IMG/VR virus record: IMGVR_UViG_3300031841_002299
Location: 1-36,812 of that record
Length of the DNA stretch: 36,812 nucleotides
Reading direction: 5' to 3' (one strand)
Source: a virus
Shown here: positions 14,022 to 24,633 of the stretch, piece by piece
Numbering within the stretch: position 1 is the stretch's first letter
Layout of the letters: each line of letters opens with the position of its first letter
The notes under the pieces: model-generated
The model's database searches: none
Told to the model about the DNA's origin: nothing
Seen by the model: only the letters and a program-made list of their open reading frames with translations
Position numbers and translations under genes: made by a program

Positions 14022-16391
14022 ATGCCCGTCATTAAGCAAAAAATCCAAATCCAAGATACACGCTCCGTGGCGATGGTGGATGCAGGGCAAACACCCAATT
14101 CAGCTTTTGGCGGGTTGTTTAAGGTAGCAGCGGGTGCCGCAGCCGCACAAGCTGAAGCATACGGACGTGCATTTGCAGCCGAAAACACAAAGAAAGCGGA
14201 GCAGCTTGCTAAAATGCAGGTGTTCCGCACAAGCGTAAACGGCGCACCAGAAATGCCAGAGCAGCTAGACTACATGATGGGTCGAGCCGCACAGGCAACA
14301 TACGACGCGACAATGGAAGATCGTTTTGTGCATCAGATGGGCATGGCGATTGAGAACCAGATTAACGAAAGCGCAAATGCCAACATGTATGACATGTCGA
14401 TGTTTGGCATGGATGTAGAAGATCGTTTGGCGTTAATGGTACAGGACGTGCCAGAAGAATATCGCGCAGCGTTCCAAAGCATTGCCGCAGACAAGTTTGT
14501 CAGCAAGTCAGCATCTATTGGTCACGCGCAAGCTAAGATCCAGCAAGAGAATGATAAAGCAACTTTTCCAAGTATGGTTGCAAACTGGGGTTCACAGCTA
14601 GATCGCAAGATCGCACTTGGTCAATCGCCAATGGCCCAAGAACTTCTGACTGCCTATATTGAGCGCATTAATGCACAGCCAAGCCATATCCTGAATGACG
14701 GTGAAAAGGCTAAATATATAAGTCAAATGCGCGCCCGTGTGGGTGTTAGTCGTGTAAGCAACGACATGAACCTCGATGGTATGTCCTCGCGTGATCTACT
14801 GCGCCTATACACGTCGATTAAAGACCCAAGCGATCAGGAGACGTTTGATTTCTTACAAGAGTATTTTCCATCTGAACATGAAGGTGGAGAGATTGACGTT
14901 ACCTCATACGATGAAAAGGGTCGCGATAAGCTAGGCAGTCACATCCAAGTGTTGTTGCAACAAGCCTACCAGCGTGAAAACGCAGAGCGTGAGCGCACAG
15001 AAAACGCAGTGTTTGGCAGCGAAGTTGAGCAAGGTTTTGTAAGCCAAAGCCCGAAAGCACAAAAAATGCTTACAGGTATTCTTGGCGATCAGTTGAGCGA
15101 ATATTTAATTGGTGCAGACGGTCAATCAATCCCACTTACACCTGAGTTGTGGATCAACGGTTGGTTTAACGAAAACGAAGATGCGCGCGTTCGTGCGATC
15201 TCGCAGATGAAAACATCTGGTTTTATCGATGAAAGCCTAAAGAAAGCATTTACCCGCGTAGCCAACAGCAATGACACGGAAGAAATGGCAAACATGTTGC
15301 TTACCTTCCGTGATCTTCAAGAAGCACCAAACCGCAACCAAAAAGTCTTGGATTTGTCGGATCAGGGCTTTGACCGTGTGGCTACAATCAACGAGATTGC
15401 GCTATCGTTGCATGGCGATGGCGGCTCATGGCAAGAAAGCGTTGGTGAGGCTATGACGCTTGTAAACGACGCATTTGATCAGCAGTGGAATGAGCAAGCG
15501 TACTACAACTTACTTGTAAGCGATGTGGATCTCGAAGGTAATTTCTTTGGCTCTAACCGCAACGTGACACCAGAGACATTCCGTCCATATTTGCGTGAGT
15601 GGATGGAAAAGCAGCTAGGCAACGAGTTTGGCAGTGTTGGGGCGCAAGAACTAGAAGATTCATTGCGTGTGTTTGAAACTTACATGCGCGCGAATAGTAC
15701 GAATAAGGGTACGCGCAATGATACGAATGTTGCGCTAGAATTTACATTGCAGTCGATGAACGGACGGTTTGTTGAAAGCAAGTACATGAAGCCTGATGGT
15801 GACAAGAAACACGCATACGCACCTGAGAAATTTTACTCAGAGCCAATGGCTAAAAGCGTAGGTGAGTTGCTAAAGCGTTGGGTAAATGACGGGCGCAGCA
15901 GTGCAGCAAATGCTGTAAAGTGGTTTAACCCTCTAAAGCTATTTCCTGGGGACTTGCCAGAGGAATACTGGTTCAACAACGCGACAGACCGCATTGGCGC
16001 TGATCCGTTTCAGCTTTTAGCAGACAAGAAGATCCGTGAGCATTTGGGCGACGAACTTGAAGCCTACACACAGGATTGGAACTTGTTGCGCGCAGGTCAG
16101 GATTATCAGCTTGTTTACAACAAGGCATCTGGTGTGCCGCCAACATACTTTGTTGAAATGATCGATCAGGGTTCTGGCGCAGTTGTTCGTGTGCCTGACT
16201 TTGTACTCGATGTTCGATCAGATTGGGAAGAACTGACTGGGTTTAACATTACTCACATTGCCGTAGAGGCATTGGCTGATCAGGCTTTCAGAGACGAAAG
16301 CAACTACGAGTATATTGGCATGAACGCCCACCCAATCAAAACACGTCAGCAGCTTTACAACGAAATTATGGAAGAACGTAATGCCCGATAA
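14022..16391 (+). CDS. Internal virion protein C (T7 gp15-like)
   Basis: A 789-residue helical protein between the gp14-like and gp16-like genes. T7 gp15 has a similar size (747 residues) and position and forms the periplasmic tunnel during ejection. Sequence similarity is not obvious by eye beyond a helical, Ala- and Gln-rich N-terminus and many coiled stretches, so the call rests largely on size and order. The end overlaps the following gene by 11 bases. Confidence 0.75.
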   Translation: MPVIKQKIQIQDTRSVAMVDAGQTPNSAFGGLFKVAAGAAAAQAEAYGRAFAAENTKKAEQLAKMQVFRTSVNGAPEMPEQLDYMMGRAAQATYDATMEDRFVHQMGMAIENQINESANANMYDMSMFGMDVEDRLALMVQDVPEEYRAAFQSIAADKFVSKSASIGHAQAKIQQENDKATFPSMVANWGSQLDRKIALGQSPMAQELLTAYIERINAQPSHILNDGEKAKYISQMRARVGVSRVSNDMNLDGMSSRDLLRLYTSIKDPSDQETFDFLQEYFPSEHEGGEIDVTSYDEKGRDKLGSHIQVLLQQAYQRENAERERTENAVFGSEVEQGFVSQSPKAQKMLTGILGDQLSEYLIGADGQSIPLTPELWINGWFNENEDARVRAISQMKTSGFIDESLKKAFTRVANSNDTEEMANMLLTFRDLQEAPNRNQKVLDLSDQGFDRVATINEIALSLHGDGGSWQESVGEAMTLVNDAFDQQWNEQAYYNLLVSDVDLEGNFFGSNRNVTPETFRPYLREWMEKQLGNEFGSVGAQELEDSLRVFETYMRANSTNKGTRNDTNVALEFTLQSMNGRFVESKYMKPDGDKKHAYAPEKFYSEPMAKSVGELLKRWVNDGRSSAANAVKWFNPLKLFPGDLPEEYWFNNATDRIGADPFQLLADKKIREHLGDELEAYTQDWNLLRAGQDYQLVYNKASGVPPTYFVEMIDQGSGAVVRVPDFVLDVRSDWEELTGFNITHIAVEALADQAFRDESNYEYIGMNAHPIKTRQQLYNEIMEERNAR

Positions 16392-19300
16392 ACAGTCGAT
16401 CTTAGATTACATTTACTCTTTCGAAAGTGGTGGTGATTACGACAAGTGGGTTCTGTCCTACAAAGGGGATGAAACACGTCCTCTAACAAGCCTATCTGTG
16501 CTTGAGGTGCTAGAGGCACAAAAGCGCTCTATCGATAACGGTGGAGATAGTGCTGCGGGTGCGGGGCAGATTGTGCATGACACACTGGCCGAACTTCTGC
16601 GCAAAGGCGTTGTAAACAGCGACGAGACTTTCGACCAAGCACTACAGAATCGCTTGCATGGTTACTTGTTGGATCGACGCGGCTTTGGGGCGTGGTCTAG
16701 CGGCAACCTCACAACACAAGAGTTTGGCAATCGGATTGCGAAAGAGTGGGCAGCTATGCCTGTGCTGTCTGACACTTATCGCGGCAACAAACCTGTGCCT
16801 CGTGGCAGCAGCTACTATGAGGGCGTTGCGACAAACGACAACTTAACAACAGCGGATGCGTTTGAGCATTTTCTCACAGAGGGATCGCTAGAGGGTTTGG
16901 TGACAAACCTGAAAGACGTAAACTACACACGATCAAGCTACGATTTTGGCGGCGTAAAGCAAAAGCCAAACGAAGGATTTTGGTTAGACGATCAGAATGG
17001 ACCAATTCGTCAGCCTGACATGCTGCCTGATGGACCTTGGCGCTCTACTAAGCCAACACTGGACCCCGCGCGTGGTAACGGCGTTGATGGAGATGGTGGC
17101 ACTGATTACACAGCGCAGCCGTTTGATGTGGATTACAACACACGGACAGGTGAGGGTGGTGGCCCTATGATCCATCCAGACGACTTGCGCCCACACTGGA
17201 CAGGTTGGGGCCGCACAGCATTTAAGGACGAATGGACTGACAGCTTGATTGTGCGTGGCGTTAAAAGTGCAATGGCCCCACGGTTTGAAACAGATCCAAA
17301 TTTTGACGTGGTTGAGGCTATTGAAAACGACGGACTTGGGCAGTTTGGCAAGTATCTGGGGTTATCTACAAACCAAGCCATGTATGACTATCGCAAAGAT
17401 CAGGTGATGGCAGAGATCGAACGTGATCGTCGTCGCCAAGTCAGCAATAGCGGCTTCTCTGAGTTTATGGGCGCATTAACAAACCCTGACAGCTTGGCGC
17501 TTATGACTGTGCCGTTGGGTGTTGTTGTGTCAGCAGGGCGCGTAGGTGCAAGCGCTGCGCGTAGTTCTGTGCGCGGTGCGCTTTACACAGGTGGGGCAGA
17601 GGCCGCTATCGAAGCGGGTCGCTCATCTTACGATCTAACACCTAACCCTGCGGAAAGTATTTTCCGCGTTGCAGGGGCATCTGTGGGCGGTGCAATTTTT
17701 GGCGGTGCGTTTGGCGCCATGGCGGGACGCAAGGTGCGCAAAGGGTTAATGGATGATATTGCGGAAGAAGTGCAAGCCGCACAGGGCCGCAGCGTTGTCC
17801 GTGACATTCAAGGTAGCAAAGTAACGCTAGAAACACTCCCAGAGGGGCTAGGACGCACCCTACAGCGCGCAAACGGTGTCGTCGTGCGCAATGGGAAGGT
17901 TTACGTCGATGAGGCGGCTGTAGCGGCTCGTATGGAGCGTGGCGAAATTCCTGAAGGTGTGGAGACAGCAGCAGATCTTGTGAACTACGAGGCTGTGCGT
18001 CAGCTTGCGATGGCTCAAAAGGGCGTAAAAACGGTTCCGATGTCGGGCGAAGTGCAGGCGGGGTGGAAGGATCGAGTAACCCCGCTGGCATCTTTGGGCA
18101 AAGACGGAAAAATCCGTATCAACAAAAAAGAGATTGAACGCCGCATGGAAGCAGGTGAGCCGTTGGATCTTGGAAAGATCAAAAATGGTAAGCTGGATCT
18201 GGGCGAAATACTTGTTGATCCAAAGTCCTTCAAGAACGCCGACGACGCAAAAGCGTTTGTGCGCGCGGTTATCGACGATATGCCAAAAGCACGTTCTAAA
18301 GACGAGTTTAAGTCGATGGTGCGGGGCCGTGTATCGCAGTACGGTGCTAAATTTGACGAGGGCTATACGGCGAAAGAGCAAAAAGCGATCCGTGAAGCGG
18401 AAGAACAGGCCGTAAAACACGTCGAAAAGCAGCGCCAAGAGCGCAATAAGATCCTTGAGGATAAAAAACTTGAGGCATTTGGGCGTATTGTTGACAGTCC
18501 ATTCAAGTACATTCACCGCAATGCGCTTTCATCAGAGGCGCGTGATCTGGTTAGTGACCTTGTTTACGACGGTGGTTTTGCACTGGGGTCAAATTCCCTG
18601 GGCGCAACACGCGGTCCGTCAGTCTACAGCCGCGCAAAAACATGGGACGGTGTGGTTGATCGCATTATCCGCAAAGAAGATGAGATTTTTGAGCGTTATC
18701 TTGGCTACGATAGCAACCCGAGCGTAGCGGGTGTGTCGATTAACAAGTCATTCGCGCGCAAACGTGCGGATCGCACTCGCGCTATGACCATCGAGGAGTT
18801 TCGTGCAGCCGTATCTAAGTCGATTATGACTGGTGTTGCGCACTCTACGCCAGAAGTGAACGAAATGGCGGCGCAAATTCGTGCAGCTTTCGACGAGTTT
18901 AAGATCCCTGCGGAAACATATGGCGTACTTGCAAGCCGCAAGAACATGGAAACCATGGAAAAGCAGCTACGCTACGAGGCCAAAACAGCCGAAGGTGAGC
19001 GTTTAGAGGTGCTGAATAAGCAGCTAGACGAGATCCAAGAGCAGAAACAAATGGCTGATCCTGAACCTAGTGAAGATTATTTCACACGGGTCTACTCTCG
19101 CGCAACAATCCAAAAGCACCGTGACGTATTTAAAGAGCGCATCGTGAAGCCTTGGATGGTGCAGCAGCCATACATTGACGTATGGGAACTTGGCGTAAGC
19201 GATATGCGCAAAGTTTTGAAAGATTTGGACCGTCAATTTAAGCGCGCAAAAAATGACCAACAGGCGGCGAAGATTGGCGCACGAATGGATGAGTTAGAAA

Positions 19301-21066
19301 AGCGCATCCAAAAGGCACCAGAAGAAAGCAAGTGGGTGCGCAAAAAAGCAGATATGTCACCTGCGGCAATCGAAAAACGCGCAGACGATATGCTTGCGAC
19401 AATTTTGGAAGAGGCGGACGCAAGCGATCTAAGCATGTTGCGTCAGGCGCACCGCCCTGCATTTGGGCGTTCTCGTCAGTTCAACATCCCCAACAGCTTT
19501 TTGCTAAAAGACGGTCCTAACGGAAACGGTGTCGCTGACTTTATCGAGACTGATTACGTTATGACTATGAAACTGTACGCAGATCGCATGGGACCAGCTA
19601 TTGAAATGTCTCGTACATTTGCGCGCCCTGCGGATGGAATTAACTGGGAGAAAGGCTACTACCAGCGCTTAGAAGAATCAAAGCAAGCAGAGCGTCAGAA
19701 GTTTAAAGGTTCTGATGAAAAGTTTGAGGAATACTGGCAACCGTTCCACGAAAAGTTTGAACACTTAAAAGATCGGGTGACAAACCGTGTAATCAAAGAC
19801 CCAACTCGTATGGATAACCGCATGGCATCTGTACTGCGAGATTGGGCTAACGTCACATTCATGGGCATGTCAGCACTACCTGCATCTATCGAGGTGGGTA
19901 AGCTGGTGATGGAACACGGTATGACAAAAGTGTTTGGTCATGCGTTTCGTCAGACAGACAGCATTATGGACGAAGCTGCCAAAGCAGGTGTGCTTGAGGG
20001 CCAAAAAGCTGGTGCGATCATGGACATTCACATGGGGACAGCACTAGCAGGTTTTGCGGAAACTGGCTTTGACGCGTCACAAACATCAGGGTTTGAGAAA
20101 GGTTTGCGTACATTTGCTAACCGCTTCTTTATGTACAACGGCCTATCGCCAATGGTCAAAATGTTAAAAGAAGTAGACTTGGCATTGCGGGTGCCAGACA
20201 TGGTGCAAAAGATTGTGCGCGTTGGCGACGGTGTTGCATCCGATGCAGACATTGCAGAACTGGACCGTCTAGGCATTTCTATTGAAACTGCAAAGCGCAT
20301 GTACAAAGAGCCAATCTATGACGAGGATGATGTTTGGTTTGCAAACACAGACGCGTGGGGTGATGAGGAACTTGTGCGCACTTTCCGTTCAGCCGTTCGC
20401 CAAGGTAACGAAAACACAATTCTCGTCGCAACAGCAGCCGACAAACCTGTGATTATGGATGGTACTGTTTACCTGCGACTTGGACCGCGCGGTGCCAAAA
20501 AGGCAGAAGAAATGGGACTAGAAAAGGTTGGCGGCGCATATAAGATCCAGTCTGGCCTAGCGACATTGCCATTTGCGTTCTGGAACTATGCAGTCGCAGC
20601 AACAAACAAGATCATGCTTGCAGGGTTAGATGAACCAACGTCACGCAAAATGTCTGGAATTGCGGCGATGATGGGCATGGCATACTTGGTGTCTGGTCTA
20701 AAGACAGATCGAGAAGCATGGAACAACATGTCATTCTCGGATCGACTAATAAAGACAATCGATCAGTCTGGCATTATGGGTGTGTTGCCAAACTACATTA
20801 ACTACATGCAAGGCACAGCTATTGGACTGACAGGAACCAACCCGTTTCCGTTTGATCCGCGCAACGGCTACATGCCAAGCGCTACGGATGCGATGCTGAA
20901 TTTGGCAGGTGCAGGCCCAAGCGTTGCAGCTAACTTAGTGGAAGGTGTGGCGACAGGTGATGTTAATTCACTATCCTGGGCAATGCCTTTCCGTAATCAC
21001 CTCCTACTGAAAAGTGGGTTTGACGCTTTGGTTGACGGGATTGAGCGCCGTTATGCAGGGGGCTAG
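16381..21066 (+). CDS. Internal virion protein D with lysozyme-like domain (T7 gp16-like)
   Basis: A 1,561-residue ejection protein. Its first 150 residues resemble lambda-type (GH104) lysozymes: Glu15 in SFESGGDYDKW, then AAGAGQIVHDTLAELL, a FDQALQNRLHGYLLDRRG helix and FGNRIAKEWAAMP. Glu15 is the likely catalytic acid. The domain would open peptidoglycan while the rest builds the inner-membrane channel, as in T7 gp16 (1,318 residues). The remainder is helical, with Gly/Ala-rich segments near residues 370-440 that could insert in membrane. It is the largest gene in the genome. Confidence 0.87.
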   Translation: MPDKQSILDYIYSFESGGDYDKWVLSYKGDETRPLTSLSVLEVLEAQKRSIDNGGDSAAGAGQIVHDTLAELLRKGVVNSDETFDQALQNRLHGYLLDRRGFGAWSSGNLTTQEFGNRIAKEWAAMPVLSDTYRGNKPVPRGSSYYEGVATNDNLTTADAFEHFLTEGSLEGLVTNLKDVNYTRSSYDFGGVKQKPNEGFWLDDQNGPIRQPDMLPDGPWRSTKPTLDPARGNGVDGDGGTDYTAQPFDVDYNTRTGEGGGPMIHPDDLRPHWTGWGRTAFKDEWTDSLIVRGVKSAMAPRFETDPNFDVVEAIENDGLGQFGKYLGLSTNQAMYDYRKDQVMAEIERDRRRQVSNSGFSEFMGALTNPDSLALMTVPLGVVVSAGRVGASAARSSVRGALYTGGAEAAIEAGRSSYDLTPNPAESIFRVAGASVGGAIFGGAFGAMAGRKVRKGLMDDIAEEVQAAQGRSVVRDIQGSKVTLETLPEGLGRTLQRANGVVVRNGKVYVDEAAVAARMERGEIPEGVETAADLVNYEAVRQLAMAQKGVKTVPMSGEVQAGWKDRVTPLASLGKDGKIRINKKEIERRMEAGEPLDLGKIKNGKLDLGEILVDPKSFKNADDAKAFVRAVIDDMPKARSKDEFKSMVRGRVSQYGAKFDEGYTAKEQKAIREAEEQAVKHVEKQRQERNKILEDKKLEAFGRIVDSPFKYIHRNALSSEARDLVSDLVYDGGFALGSNSLGATRGPSVYSRAKTWDGVVDRIIRKEDEIFERYLGYDSNPSVAGVSINKSFARKRADRTRAMTIEEFRAAVSKSIMTGVAHSTPEVNEMAAQIRAAFDEFKIPAETYGVLASRKNMETMEKQLRYEAKTAEGERLEVLNKQLDEIQEQKQMADPEPSEDYFTRVYSRATIQKHRDVFKERIVKPWMVQQPYIDVWELGVSDMRKVLKDLDRQFKRAKNDQQAAKIGARMDELEKRIQKAPEESKWVRKKADMSPAAIEKRADDMLATILEEADASDLSMLRQAHRPAFGRSRQFNIPNSFLLKDGPNGNGVADFIETDYVMTMKLYADRMGPAIEMSRTFARPADGINWEKGYYQRLEESKQAERQKFKGSDEKFEEYWQPFHEKFEHLKDRVTNRVIKDPTRMDNRMASVLRDWANVTFMGMSALPASIEVGKLVMEHGMTKVFGHAFRQTDSIMDEAAKAGVLEGQKAGAIMDIHMGTALAGFAETGFDASQTSGFEKGLRTFANRFFMYNGLSPMVKMLKEVDLALRVPDMVQKIVRVGDGVASDADIAELDRLGISIETAKRMYKEPIYDEDDVWFANTDAWGDEELVRTFRSAVRQGNENTILVATAADKPVIMDGTVYLRLGPRGAKKAEEMGLEKVGGAYKIQSGLATLPFAFWNYAVAATNKIMLAGLDEPTSRKMSGIAAMMGMAYLVSGLKTDREAWNNMSFSDRLIKTIDQSGIMGVLPNYINYMQGTAIGLTGTNPFPFDPRNGYMPSATDAMLNLAGAGPSVAANLVEGVATGDVNSLSWAMPFRNHLLLKSGFDALVDGIERRYAGG

Positions 21067-21145
21067 AAACTAAAAAACCAAAAGCGTATTGTTTTTTTAA
21101 CTTGCGGGGCTGCCACCCTGCCCAAAACGGAACCTGTTAGGGCAG

Positions 21146-22603
21146 ATGGCTACTTATACCCAGAACTACACACCTAGATTAGCTAATTATCAGGTCGGCA
21201 ATGCGGAAACTGTCGGCCCTTTTGATATTCCGTTCACGTTTCAAGACGAGGACCAAGTTTCTGTATTTATCGACGGTGTCGAAACAACGCTATTTGGGAT
21301 TACAAAAGCAAGCGAGTTTAGCATCGAGGGCAACACAGTTACCCTTGAGGAACCTGTAAGCAACGCGGTTGTGTCAGTTGTATCTCAGTCTGGTCAAACG
21401 CGTCAGCTTGGCGGTCAGTTTAGCCAAGAAAGCCTATCTACAGAAATCGACAACATCTACCAGATTATTCAGGAGATCCGTCAGTTTGGTGCATTTGTAA
21501 CACCAGACGGAACCACGTTTGATTTGACATCCAAGAAAGTTAAGATTGCAGATCCGACAGAAGCGGGTGACGCACTTAACTATTCTTCTATAGACACAAT
21601 TACACAGCAGCAAAACATTGCGAGCCAAGCGCGCGCAGATGCACAAGCTGAACGTGAGGGCGCGGAAGCGGCTAAGTTGGTTGCGATTGCAGAGAGTGCA
21701 GCAGCCGAAGCTGCAAAAGTCGTAGCACAAAGCCGCGCCGACGAACTTTATAACCTGACTGTAAGCATGGTGCGTTTGCCATTCGAGGATAATGGCTATG
21801 CACAGTATGACCCAGCAAACGGTCAGCTAACACTTTACCTAGCGGAAGGCCCACAAGGTCCAGACGGTCCGCAAGGCCCAGTTGGCAACCAAGGCCCAAT
21901 TGGTTTGCAGGGTCCGCAAGGCGAAACAGGTATTCAAGGCCCAGTAGGTCCACGCGGCCCAGTCGGGTTTCAGGGATCTACAGGTCCGCAGGGTCCAGCG
22001 GGCGTTGTTGGCCCAGATGGACCGACAGGTGCGAAAGGTCCGATAGGGGATCAAGGGCCGCAAGGTGAGCAAGGCTTGCAAGGTCCGCAGGGTATTAAAG
22101 GCCCACAAGGGGACGTTGGTGATCAAGGTCCGATTGGTGAGCAAGGCCCGCAAGGTGTGCAGGGCTTGCAGGGCGAGAAAGGCTTAACTGGCGATAAAGG
22201 TCCAGTAGGCGACAAAGGCTTGCAAGGCAATCAAGGCCCAGTTGGAGATCAAGGCCTAGTTGGCGGCGTTGGTCCCACAGGTCCAATCGGCCCACAGGGT
22301 ATTCAGGGCATCCAGGGCGACAAAGGTTTGACTGGCGATAAAGGGCCAGTTGGTGATCAGGGTCCAGTCGGGCCTATCGGACCTGACGGGGTTCAGGGCA
22401 TTCAGGGCGATGTTGGGCCAACGGGTCCAAACGGTCCGCAAGGCCCAATGGGGGCAACACCGCTAGGATTGGCGTTTGGTCAATTTAGCATCAATGCAAA
22501 CGGAGAATTGCAAATCGAATACTACGGCAGCGCTGATGATAACGACTTTACCATTGACGTTGACGGAAACCTTCTCGTCGTAACAGTAACTACAGGACCA
22601 TAA
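21146..22603 (+). CDS. Tail fibre, T7 gp17-type N-terminus with collagen-like shaft
   Basis: Residues 1-115 match the N-terminal tail-attachment domain of T7 gp17: [17 protein letters not shown], a [13 protein letters not shown] strand and a final [16 protein letters not shown] helix. A helical linker (about 150-205) is followed by about 67 Gly-X-Y triplets (about residues 235-436), which would form a collagen-like triple helix. A short beta-rich tip ends the protein. It is probably the fibre that docks on the tail; the second collagen fibre gene follows after one base. The repetitive DNA makes both genes prone to length changes. Confidence 0.87.
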   Translation: MATYTQNYTPRLANYQVGNAETVGPFDIPFTFQDEDQVSVFIDGVETTLFGITKASEFSIEGNTVTLEEPVSNAVVSVVSQSGQTRQLGGQFSQESLSTEIDNIYQIIQEIRQFGAFVTPDGTTFDLTSKKVKIADPTEAGDALNYSSIDTITQQQNIASQARADAQAEREGAEAAKLVAIAESAAAEAAKVVAQSRADELYNLTVSMVRLPFEDNGYAQYDPANGQLTLYLAEGPQGPDGPQGPVGNQGPIGLQGPQGETGIQGPVGPRGPVGFQGSTGPQGPAGVVGPDGPTGAKGPIGDQGPQGEQGLQGPQGIKGPQGDVGDQGPIGEQGPQGVQGLQGEKGLTGDKGPVGDKGLQGNQGPVGDQGLVGGVGPTGPIGPQGIQGIQGDKGLTGDKGPVGDQGPVGPIGPDGVQGIQGDVGPTGPNGPQGPMGATPLGLAFGQFSINANGELQIEYYGSADDNDFTIDVDGNLLVVTVTTGP

Positions 22604-22604
22604 C

Positions 22605-23882
22605 ATGGCAGTTTTAAACATTGGTCGCGTGCGTATGGGCCTAAAAGGCAACTACTCAGCGACAACAGATTACAAAGCACTAGACACAATTTCTTACCAA
22701 GGTGAGAGTTACGTCGCGATCATTGACCCACCCGTGGGAACAGCGCCGACAAATGAAACCTATTGGCAAAAGATTGCAGAACGTGGGTCTAACGGTAACA
22801 ACGGCAATAACGGAGCCAAAGGCGATAAGGGCGATACAGGCGATACTGGCGCAACTGGCCCGCAGGGAGCGCAAGGGGTCCAAGGCTTAACTGGTGAAAC
22901 AGGAGCGCAAGGCCCACAAGGGATTGCAGGTCCAGTCGGTCCTAAAGGCGATACTGGGGATACAGGCCCACAGGGCATTCAAGGCTTAACAGGTGCCACA
23001 GGCCCACAGGGCGATCAGGGGATCCAAGGCCCACAAGGCGAGGTTGGCCCTTCTGGCCCCGCAGGTCCGCAAGGGCAAAAAGGTGACACTGGCGATCAGG
23101 GCCCGCAGGGTGCTGTCGGGCCACAGGGTCCAACAGGTCCAAAAGGAGATACTGGGGACACAGGCGCGACAGGCGCACAGGGTCCACAGGGTTTGGTTGG
23201 CCCTCAAGGTCCAGCAGGGCCGCAAGGCGAAGTCGGCGCACAAGGCCCACAGGGCGAAGTCGGGCCGCAAGGCAACACTGGTCCCGCAGGTGCAACTGGC
23301 CCAGCGGGTCCGCAAGGCGCGCAGGGTGACGACGGTCCTACAGGTCCGCAAGGCGCTACTGGCGCGCAAGGGCCGCAAGGCGCGACTGGGGCGACAGGGC
23401 CGCAAGGTCCGCAAGGTCCATCTGGTGCAACGTGGGCAGTCAACAACTCATGGCGTTCTACACCAGAGGGCCAAGAGCGTTTTTACTTTGCTACTAACTC
23501 GCATACGTATTTCCGTACGGCTGATGACTTTCTGTTCCGCAACGATGGCAACTCAACAGTTTGCACAATCGATCAGTCAGGAAACCTTACAGCGACAGGC
23601 AACGTAACAGCGTATTCCGATGAACGTCTAAAGTCAGACATTAAGAAGATTTCTGGCGCATTGCGCAGCGTAAAGAAAATGCGCGGCGTGACTTACACCA
23701 TGAATGACGAGAAGAACGTCGGCGTGATTGCGCAAGAAATGGCTGAGATCATTCCCGAAGCAGTTAAGCATAACGGTCCATACATGTCAGTTGCATACGG
23801 CAACTTGGTTGGTGTGCTGATCGAGGCAATCAAAGAACTGTCTGCCAAAGTGGAGAAACTAGAAAATGCCAATTCAAAATAG
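22605..23882 (+). CDS. Collagen-like tail fibre with S74 chaperone domain
   Basis: Residues 1-60 ([18 protein letters not shown], then ETYWQKIAE) look like a small carbohydrate-binding-module-type beta domain common in phage fibres. Residues about 61-274 are roughly 71 Gly-X-Y triplets. The C-terminus from about residue 335 is an intramolecular chaperone of peptidase family S74: Ser338 in YSDERLKSD is the expected self-cleavage serine, and [13 protein letters not shown] follows. Such domains help fibre trimers fold and then cut themselves off. The end overlaps the next gene by 17 bases. It probably forms a distal, receptor-facing fibre. Confidence 0.88.
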   Translation: MAVLNIGRVRMGLKGNYSATTDYKALDTISYQGESYVAIIDPPVGTAPTNETYWQKIAERGSNGNNGNNGAKGDKGDTGDTGATGPQGAQGVQGLTGETGAQGPQGIAGPVGPKGDTGDTGPQGIQGLTGATGPQGDQGIQGPQGEVGPSGPAGPQGQKGDTGDQGPQGAVGPQGPTGPKGDTGDTGATGAQGPQGLVGPQGPAGPQGEVGAQGPQGEVGPQGNTGPAGATGPAGPQGAQGDDGPTGPQGATGAQGPQGATGATGPQGPQGPSGATWAVNNSWRSTPEGQERFYFATNSHTYFRTADDFLFRNDGNSTVCTIDQSGNLTATGNVTAYSDERLKSDIKKISGALRSVKKMRGVTYTMNDEKNVGVIAQEMAEIIPEAVKHNGPYMSVAYGNLVGVLIEAIKELSAKVEKLENANSK

Positions 23883-24624
23883 TGGATCTATTTCACTCTT
23901 AGATATTGCTAATGAGTTTGGGGGTGCAGCCCCCCACTCGCTTAGCGAATACTATGGTGCAGCGGGTGGTATCCCTGCATCTGGAGCTATTCAGCTAGAC
24001 GACTTCTACGGGGCGTCGGCTGCATTTACCTTTACGCTTACGTCAAACACGCAGCAGGGCAACATTCGCACCTTGGCTGTTGCGGGTGGTTGGGACGGAT
24101 CGTCTAGCCTTGTTTTTGTGATTGATACAAACGTCGTAGTTTGGTCTGATAACGTAAGCATTGCCGCCCTGACGACTGGCACAAACTTTCCTAATGGCCT
24201 GACTATCGTAAATAAGGGTAAGATTATGGGTCGTGGTGGTGACGGGCCAACGACAGAAACGGGAACAGGTCAAGCAGGTGGCCCTGCGATTGAACTTAAC
24301 GTCCCTGTTACAATTAATAATTCTCAAGGATATATTGGCGGCGGCGGCGGCGGTGGATCTGGACCATTTGCGGGAGCAGGCGCAGGTGGCGGCTTAACGC
24401 CATATGTTCATCCTTCATTCACATCGGCTGATACGGGTGAATCAAACACCGTAACTCGCGTACCAGCGGCAAGTATAGCCCAAGTTCCCCTTAATAGTAA
24501 CGGGGTTCAAGACGGGCGTTACGGCACTAACAGCTACAACTTGCAAACAATAACGATGCGCCCTGTTGGCAGCTCTGGCGGTGGTAATGGTGGCTTCCTT
24601 CGTTCAACAGATATTTTCATTTAG
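23866..24624 (+). CDS. Glycine-rich tail adhesin-like protein, first (252 aa)
   Basis: The N-terminus has [12 protein letters not shown] and LSEYYG, a motif I associate with phage tail-tip and adhesin proteins. A beta domain follows, then a Gly-rich part (about residues 145-185) including seven Gly in a row. Such glycine-rich blocks form polyglycine-II helices in gp38-type adhesins that recognise receptors. The protein ends soon after the glycine block with RSTDIFI. The stop is followed by GGAG, which serves the next gene. It is probably host-range determining. Confidence 0.7.
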   Translation: MPIQNSGSISLLDIANEFGGAAPHSLSEYYGAAGGIPASGAIQLDDFYGASAAFTFTLTSNTQQGNIRTLAVAGGWDGSSSLVFVIDTNVVVWSDNVSIAALTTGTNFPNGLTIVNKGKIMGRGGDGPTTETGTGQAGGPAIELNVPVTINNSQGYIGGGGGGGSGPFAGAGAGGGLTPYVHPSFTSADTGESNTVTRVPAASIAQVPLNSNGVQDGRYGTNSYNLQTITMRPVGSSGGGNGGFLRSTDIFI

Positions 24625-24633
24625 GAGTTTAAA

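Noticed and set aside
21848-23430. Short repeats resembling a CRISPR array
   Set aside because: The period is nine bases (Gly-X-Y codons), there are no spacers of constant length, and the sequence is clearly coding.
21839-23446. Several long minus-strand and out-of-frame open frames rich in Gly/Pro/Arg/Leu
   Set aside because: They are shadows of the collagen-like repeats, which lack stops in several frames because of their composition.
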